A stretch of 64,000 nt of DNA, from the NCBI GenBank assembly GCA_963576565.1, contig CAUYVT010000043.1, forward strand, positions 1 through 64,000. Reading direction: 5' to 3'. Source of the DNA: Aspidapion aeneum (lineage: Eukaryota > Arthropoda > Insecta > Coleoptera > Brentidae). Below are positions 58,228-64,000 of the stretch, one piece after another. Each line of letters begins with the position of its first letter. Within the stretch, counting starts at the first letter, position 1. A model generated the notes under the pieces. That model saw only the letters and a program-made list of their open reading frames with translations, was not told the origin of the DNA and made no database searches. A program made the translations under genes and the position numbers.

Positions 58228-60451
58228 ATGTCTGACATAAAAGTTTTGAAGAAACAACAAAATAGTGTTTTTAATAAATTAAAAACAATTTATAATAGAG
58301 CCGTCGAAGGGCAATGCAGAGAAGGCAAAAAAGTTAAAACCCAGATGGGAAGATGTGCCTTCTCTCTAAGCTTGGATAGTAGTGATCAGATACAAGAAAG
58401 TCAGGAAACTTTAGTGCGGGAATTTAATGAAATGAAATACACTATTAGATCGATTTGTCGTGAGCTCTATCCGGAGGATTACCAAGATTATTACCAATTT
58501 TGAACCATTCCTTGGTAAATGTGGATAGAGGTCTTGAAATTAAAAGAATAGAGGTACCCCATTTTGACGGTAATCTTAAAAAATGGCCCACCTTTTTTGA
58601 TATGTTTAAGTCACTTGTTCACGATAAAGCTGACATGAGTGAAATAGCTAAATTTCAAGCCTTAAATACCGCTCTGGTGGGAGAGGCTGCATCTGTAATT
58701 AGGAACATACCGCTAACCTCAGATAATTATCGAGTAGCCTTGGATGCGATGATTAGACGCTTTAATAATAAAAGACTTTAGGTAACAAATTATTGGACGT
58801 CTATTTGTCAAGCCCCTCCTGCAAAATCGAGCAACCCACATGATTTAAGGTTATTGTTGTCCACTTTCCGGGAAAATTTGGAAGCATTGTCAAACTATGA
58901 TGATGTAGACCTTTTAGATTTTGCTAAAATGCTTCTTCTTTTGCAAAAGGTTGATACCCCATTAAAAACTCAGTTTGAGATTGAGTATAGTGATAAGGAA
59001 ATCCCGTCCTATAAAGATTTGTTTAAATTCTTAGAGAAAAATTGTCGGGCTTTGGAAAATAGTTCTCTTTTGAATAAGCTGAAGGAGGTCTCACCTCCTC
59101 TACCCCCTAGGAAGGGTGGCAAACCACCCTATCCTGTGTTATTGACTGGAACAGGCCGGTCTGGTAATAAAGGTTGTGTTTATTGCCAGCAACAGCCCTA
59201 CCATCCCCTTGTGAAGTGTACCAGATTTCTGGAATTAGAAGTAGGTCAGCGCCATCAATTTGTTAAGCGTGAACGATTGTGTTTTAACTGCTTTGGCAAA
59301 CATGGTGTATCTCAATGCCCTACAAATGCCACGTGTCGTCAGTGCCAGGGTCTTCACCATTCCCTGTTGCACTTTGTGAAAAGCTCTCCGAGCCACCAAG
59401 TTGATTGTCCGGGGGAGACCTCCCGTATACCTGATAGTGAGGGTGCCAAACAGGCATTGTGTACCGCTACACCCAGTAGCAACCATTTTGAACCTCGTAA
59501 GAGGAGACCTGTGTTTTTAGATGATTGTCCAGGGGAGAGCCCCCACATACCTAATAGTGAAGGTGCCAAACAGGCATTGTGTACCGCTACACCCAGTAGC
59601 AACCATTTTGAACCTCGTAAGAGGAGACCTGTGCTTTTTGCAACTGCCCAAGTTTTAGTGTTAGATGCCTACAACAAGTTTGTGTCTTGTCGGGAAATTT
59701 TAGATTCCGCTAGTGAAGTGTCCTTTGTAACTGTCTCTTTGGCTGAGAGGTTAGGACTTAAAGTAGCTCCGAATAGAACTCCTATTGAGGGAATAAATGG
59801 CATGATTTCTAGTACTTCATATGGCAATGTTACATTGAAAATAGGCTCCGCCAAGTTTCCTGATAGTTTGTTTTCCTGTGATGCCATTCGTATTCCTAAA
59901 ATTTGTGGGACCATACCTGTGACTGTTGTAGAATATGATTCTATTCAGTGGCCATACCTAAAAGATTTAGATTTTGCAGATCCTAATTTTGGACAACCTA
60001 GTAGTGTAGACCTTTTGATTGGTATTGATTTGTTTGATCAGATGCTTGTGCCTGGCTTTAAAAAAGGAGAAAATGGAGGACCTTGTGCCATTAATTCAAT
60101 ATTTGGTTGGATACTCCTTGGTGGTATTGATGGTCCTCGTAAAACTCAAAAACCCATTAGTTTGTTGACCTTAGTGTCTTCCCCTATAGAATCTGGATTG
60201 GATAGTACCTTACAAAAGTTTTGGGAATTAGAATCGACCCCTTCAAAAATCCCTCTTCCCTCTGATGAGGACTTGTGTGGAAAATTGTTTGCTGCCGCTC
60301 ATTCTGGAACTGAGTTTGGCAGATATGTTGTTCGTTTACCTTTCAGAGAGCCTCGACAAGAACTTGGTGACTCTAAAGGTCAAGCATTGCGTAGATTCAA
60401 TATGATGGAAAACCGATTATTGAGGAATTGTGAAGCTGCCCCAGGGTTTCG
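58228..60451 (+). pseudogene. BEL/Pao copy 3: Gag, protease and start of RT
   Basis: Gag starts at ATG 58228 (MSDIKVLKKQQ). Near 58500 the frame shifts, and VPHFDGNLKKWPTFFDMFKS and AMIRRFNNKRL (the Gag DUF1759-type domain) follow. A TAG at 58779-58781 interrupts that same frame. Cys knuckles (CVYCQQQ, CFNCFGKH, CRQCQGLHHS) follow. A 40-residue segment is then tandemly duplicated (59401-59640). The protease site is ILDSASEVSFVT, with DSA in place of DSG. Then come LLIGIDLFDQM, INSIFGWILLGG and the pre-RT block RYVVRLPF. At 60452 another LTR element cuts in, so RT onward is missing from the window. Confidence 0.88.
59401..59640 (+). repeat. 120-bp in-frame tandem duplication in BEL copy 3
   Basis: GATTGTCCRGGGGAGA through AGAGGAGACCTGTG occurs twice in a row, keeping frame and giving two 40-residue copies (DCPGE ... 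ALCTATPSSNHFEPRKRRPV) between the knuckles and protease. The copies differ at a few bases only, all in the first third of the unit. Confidence 0.92.
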
Positions 60452-61623
60452 TGAAAACCGAGCGAATATTTTTCTAAGTTTCCCCGGGTGCAGTTACAAA
60501 ATCTTTACCATCTTTTTAGCGTAAGCGTTTTAGCGTATATTGCTTTGTTTAAAACCGTTTTATTGATATAAATTAAACACTTTCATTAAAGCAAGTTATT
60601 ATATATTGATAAATAAAATATAATACATATCCCAAAGTATTGCATGCCGTTATTTTGATTCAAGTCACACAAAAGTTAAAACTATAACATTAAATTCATA
60701 TTTTTCAATAAACTCTTTTTGACCATAGTCTATCAGTTAACATATTAGCAAAACGCTCTTGTGAGCAAAAGTTTGTATGGTAAAACAAAATGATTCAAAG
60801 TCAATTTTCATAGTCCACGAATTTTAAGCAACAACCGATAGATTAAAGTTTAAAATAAATCTCTCACCATAATTACAGCCAGAATGCCACCACTAATATT
60901 TAACACTACTAAGTTTTTTTGTTTTGGGGCATTACAGTTACCTTTGGCACATTTAGTCACTTTTATTATTTATTTACTTATTTTCACTTTTTGGTTTGGA
61001 TTCAAAAATCATAACTTATTACGAATGATATTAAGTTTTTGACTGATTTGAACTGATGATCTTTTGCTATCCCGATCGCGCTTTTATAACAAGTCTTAAA
61101 GTGGGGAACAACATCGTTCTTTCCTGTCTCGTGATGTTTTTCACCATTTAAGGTCATACAAATATCAAAGTTTGGCCTAGTGGGATTAACCTCGAGGTCT
61201 GCCCGCTTTTATTTTTAGCAATGCGCAAAACCATGCAAACATTGCCTTGTTTGGCTGTCCTAATTAAAATTAGGTAGCGTTGGTGCCGTTTTTGTCTCGA
61301 GGCTTTAGAACCTTGATTTGGCGGATATTTCATCATCGAACAGAGTTGATAAAAAGGCTAGGATCTATTCGTTTATTATTTAATTTAAGCTCAGAGTCTC
61401 CACAAGTAAGGTGTTGTTAAGTATTAGTCAGTGGTTATAGTCAAAGTTTAAGTGATGTGATGGGTTGAATATAATAACGTGAGTTACTTTAATTTTATAT
61501 CGTACAATAGTGAGTGTTAAAAATAAATGAATTTTCTTTACGGTTCAACCTCTAACTGAGTAAAATTATTAATTAAGTTGCCATTGTAGATTTTTAAAAT
61601 TAAGCTGTTAGCTGACCTCTACA
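60452..61623 (-). repeat. 3' LTR of the minus-strand element
   Basis: Read on minus it starts TGTAGAGGTCAGC and ends CGGTTTTCA, about 1.17 kb. The left edge coincides exactly with the point where the BEL copy 3 protein stops matching. The start abuts a polypurine run. Confidence 0.55.
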
Positions 61624-61638
61624 TTCCTCCCTTCTTAC
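61624..61638 (-). other. Polypurine tract
   Basis: On minus, GTAAGAAGGGAGGAA lies directly before the TG of the LTR. Confidence 0.6.
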
Positions 61639-62753
61639 AAGACCAATGTAAGCTCTTAAATAGCTTACATCTGGTTTATGTACTTTTTATTGGATGAAGA
61701 ATTTTTTTTTATTTTTAATATAGCATAGTTTTTATTGTGACATAAATTTAAGTAGTTATTGTTTATATAAATATTTACCTTGATAGATAATAGACACTTT
61801 ATTTTAAATTAAGTTAAGAGATATTGCTGTGCATTGTTAGATTAAGTAAAAATTGTAAAAAAAAACTAAATATGAATATCATTAAAGAAAATATTACAAT
61901 TATCTCTGTGACTTTATTTTTATGTTAACCTATATTTTCTTTTGACCTACTATTATTGTATACCAATAAATTTTATTAAGTATTCCTAGTAATTTGATAC
62001 AGTTGTCTAAGAACGTCTGTTAAGGCCTGCCTACTTTAAAGCCTCTTGGGAGTGTGCGACAATCGCTTTAATTCGACCCACTTTTATGAGGCCCTAACTT
62101 TCTGTTGACAGAAACGATTTATGGCTTTCCAAAGAGCTGAATATTTAATTATTTAATTTTTTTTTGTTTTGGCCTATTATCAGTAGCCTTTAATCTGCAA
62201 AAACCAAACAAAATCTCGACAATCAACTTATTTCATTGCGAACCATTCAAATGGCAATTATGAAGATTTTATTTATTGTCATTTCCAAAAATATAATATT
62301 TATACTAGTGCTTTTGTGCTCAAAGGTAAGGTAGGTACCACAAATAAAATTAATAATATATTTCATTTCAACCCTATATTGTGGAAAATCAGATTTTTTT
62401 TCATATAACATTCTACTCCAGAAAACAACTTAACATAAAAAAATATTATTTAGGTAAAATTAAGATAAAACAATTAAATCATATAAAGAGTAAATAGGTA
62501 ATAACATAAGAGTAAGATTAGGTATTCGCTTATAAGTATATACGAATAAATAGTAATAAAAATAATTCTTAAACAAAAGTAATGAATGAAATTATGCAAA
62601 CTTAAGATAATCCAATTAAATCGTATAAAGAGTTAATTAATTATAAAATAAATCACTGTCATAAAATTGTTAGATCTAAGAAAAGGTAATACATAAACGA
62701 TTAAAATACATGATTCTTAAAATATATTTTTTTTAAATATAGGTAAACTGTCT

Positions 62754-63428
62754 TCAGGTTTCACCCAATCTACTGTCCAGGCTTTCGCTTCTTCTCAGAA
62801 TTAATCTGAGAGGGTCGTCTTGCGGCTGGATGACATACTGTCGTGGTACCGGCATTGGTCGCAGAGGTGGTAACGGTGCACGTCTCAACCCATTATTAAA
62901 AGGGTTGACTCTTACACCGAAGCGGTTCACTCTTCGTTCGTGGTAAGGTGGTGGCGGGAGAAATACTTGGGGTGGTCTTACAAGTGGTAATTCGAGTACT
63001 ACCTGTACCATTCTTCTCGAAGGGCCAGGTACTGGGGCAGGCGCTACCCCTTCCATGGGTACTGAATGTTCGCTGTCGTCTGGTACCACCACGATCTCTT
63101 CGTCCACAGGGGCTGCTGTGGCCGGGATGGATGAATTTGGCTCATCTGCTGGATCGACTGGAGGTGGTACTGGAGCTCTAAATGGCTGTAACAGCAGTCG
63201 TTCACACGGATGCTGGAATAGGCAGACTGGACAATAACAACTTAGTCCAGCTACCCTTCTCCAAATCGCCCAGTACTGCGCTGGGGTAAATAGGTTCGTT
63301 AGCGGCCTCACACATAGGGCACATGTGCAAGGCGTTAATTGCTGGTTTCTTGCCATAATCCTACGCACAACTTCATATTCGTAATGGAGTACAGCACTCC
63401 ACAAATGAATAGTCGCCATCATTGGCAT
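62754..63428 (-). CDS. GC-rich, proline-rich protein of unknown function with Cys motifs
   Basis: This is an open frame of 224 codons, ATG to TGA or equivalent, clearly GC-richer than the AT-rich flanks. The N-terminal third has paired cysteines (PCTCALCVRP near residue 33 and CYCPVCLFQHPC near residue 63) that could bind zinc. The rest is rich in Pro, Arg and Val (PVPPPVDPADEP, VFLPPPPYHERRVNRFG, RAPLPPLRPMPVP). I do not recognise the family. It lies about 1.1 kb upstream of the polypurine tract on the same strand, the place of a 3' accessory or env-like frame. However, no signal peptide or membrane segment is visible. It could instead be a host exon or a captured gene. Confidence 0.55.
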   Translation of the reverse strand: MPMMATIHLWSAVLHYEYEVVRRIMARNQQLTPCTCALCVRPLTNLFTPAQYWAIWRRVAGLSCYCPVCLFQHPCERLLLQPFRAPVPPPVDPADEPNSSIPATAAPVDEEIVVVPDDSEHSVPMEGVAPAPVPGPSRRMVQVVLELPLVRPPQVFLPPPPYHERRVNRFGVRVNPFNNGLRRAPLPPLRPMPVPRQYVIQPQDDPLRLILRRSESLDSRLGET

Positions 63429-64000
63429 AATGGGGGTGCTAAGAGGGAATGCCTCGTGATATGATCAAAGTTCCCATAAGTGGTAGAGTGCTATTCGGTA
63501 AAGCATCTCCTTTACCGGTAACTCACTAATTAGTCGGATGTAGAACAAAAAAGTAGCAATGTAATACATATTGTTTTTTTTTATAAAGTCACTATTTTTA
63601 AAAAATTTTTAATTGTCTATATTTTTCTATAACTCCTGCTTTTTGATTAATTGTTTTTCTTGCAATATAATTCACTATTTATTTATTTTTTAATTGTCTT
63701 GATTTAATCACAAATTTATTTTAATTATTTTATTTTTTTACACAAACTTTCTGCTCTCTTTATTATTATTATTTTTTTAAAATTACTAAATAGAAACGCT
63801 GTTTAAGTTTAAATGAAGATGGTTTCCAGGCTTTTTTACTTTTATGTGGTCGTTTGATTTTTTTGGTTGTATTCCTGCTTCCTCCTCCTTCATATTGCTT
63901 TTTCAATCCGTTGTATAACAATCACTTCACTGTCCTTGTTTAACCCAATGATTTTTTGTTTATTATTTGGAATATAGATTGATCATATTTCTTCTTTTAG

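Larger units (their letters stand above)
60452..64000 (-). mobile_element. LTR retrotransposon on the minus strand, 3' portion
   Basis: A 3' LTR, a polypurine tract and one open frame lie in the order expected for the end of an LTR element read on minus. The 5' part must be beyond 64000. It inserted into BEL copy 3 at about 60451. No integrase or RT is visible in the window, so the superfamily is not assigned. The interval 61640-62753 is AT-rich, non-coding and includes a small hairpin (TGTAAGCT ... AGCTTACA near 61647). In 63429-64000 nothing was recognised except a hairpin CGGTAAAG ... CTTTACCG near 63495. Confidence 0.55.

Noticed and set aside
63465..63540. GTGGTAGAGTGC followed by a hairpin, tRNA-like
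   Set aside because: There is no B box (GGTTCRANTCC-like) and no acceptor-stem pairing; the similarity is limited to a D-arm-like string.

Overview
The window looks like AT-rich, repeat-dominated insect chromatin, possibly from a beetle. The basis is BEL/Pao LTR retrotransposons, CR1/jockey-like and RTE-like non-LTR elements, mariner-, hAT- and PIF/Harbinger-type DNA elements, and one animal-type coding exon with splice sites. I cannot name the species. No bacterial operon, CRISPR array, rRNA or convincing tRNA gene was seen.

Layout. (1) 1-5494 and 19161-20157 are two halves of one CANA tetranucleotide satellite (units CAGA and CATA). They are split by a young BEL/Pao element (5495-19160) whose two LTRs differ by a single base. 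That element was itself interrupted in its protease/RT linker by a 6.4-kb insert with an 8-bp target duplication (8509-14893). The insert carries a foldback repeat, a PIF/Harbinger remnant and a mariner-like MITE. (2) 20.2-25.5 kb holds MITEs, an RTE-like 3' fragment and a tandem duplication. (3) 25.68-30.0 kb is a nearly intact CR1/jockey-type non-LTR element on the minus strand, with a PHD-like ORF1 and an endonuclease/RT ORF2. (4) 30978-36264 is a long-TIR element enclosing a decayed second BEL/Pao pol. (5) 37351-39118 is a hAT element with an 8-bp target duplication and a transposase remnant. (6) 41.0-47.6 kb is one RTE-like element split into three pieces by two later insertions.

(7) The most gene-like region is 50.08-52.2 kb on the minus strand. 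A tandem array there repeats one 32-codon exon about five times. The exon encodes a signal-anchor N-terminus resembling polypeptide GalNAc-transferase 2 (GALNT2/Pgant2). It ends in a GTAAG splice donor and lies beside a GC-richer, promoter-like segment. Three copies are intact, one is frameshifted and one is truncated. (8) 52.28-57.1 kb holds several TIR elements, one with a recurring CCTGAATTCCGTCA motif and one with a perfect 17-bp palindrome. (9) 57129-60451 is a third BEL/Pao element (LTR, gag, protease, start of RT). It is cut by the 3' LTR of another LTR retrotransposon on the minus strand (60452 to the window end), which carries a GC-rich proline-rich ORF of unknown function.

Most of the window is a nested insertion record, and target duplications and split reading frames give the order of events at several sites. 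The tandem signal-anchor exons are the only part that looks like a host gene. The downstream exons of that gene were not found in the window.
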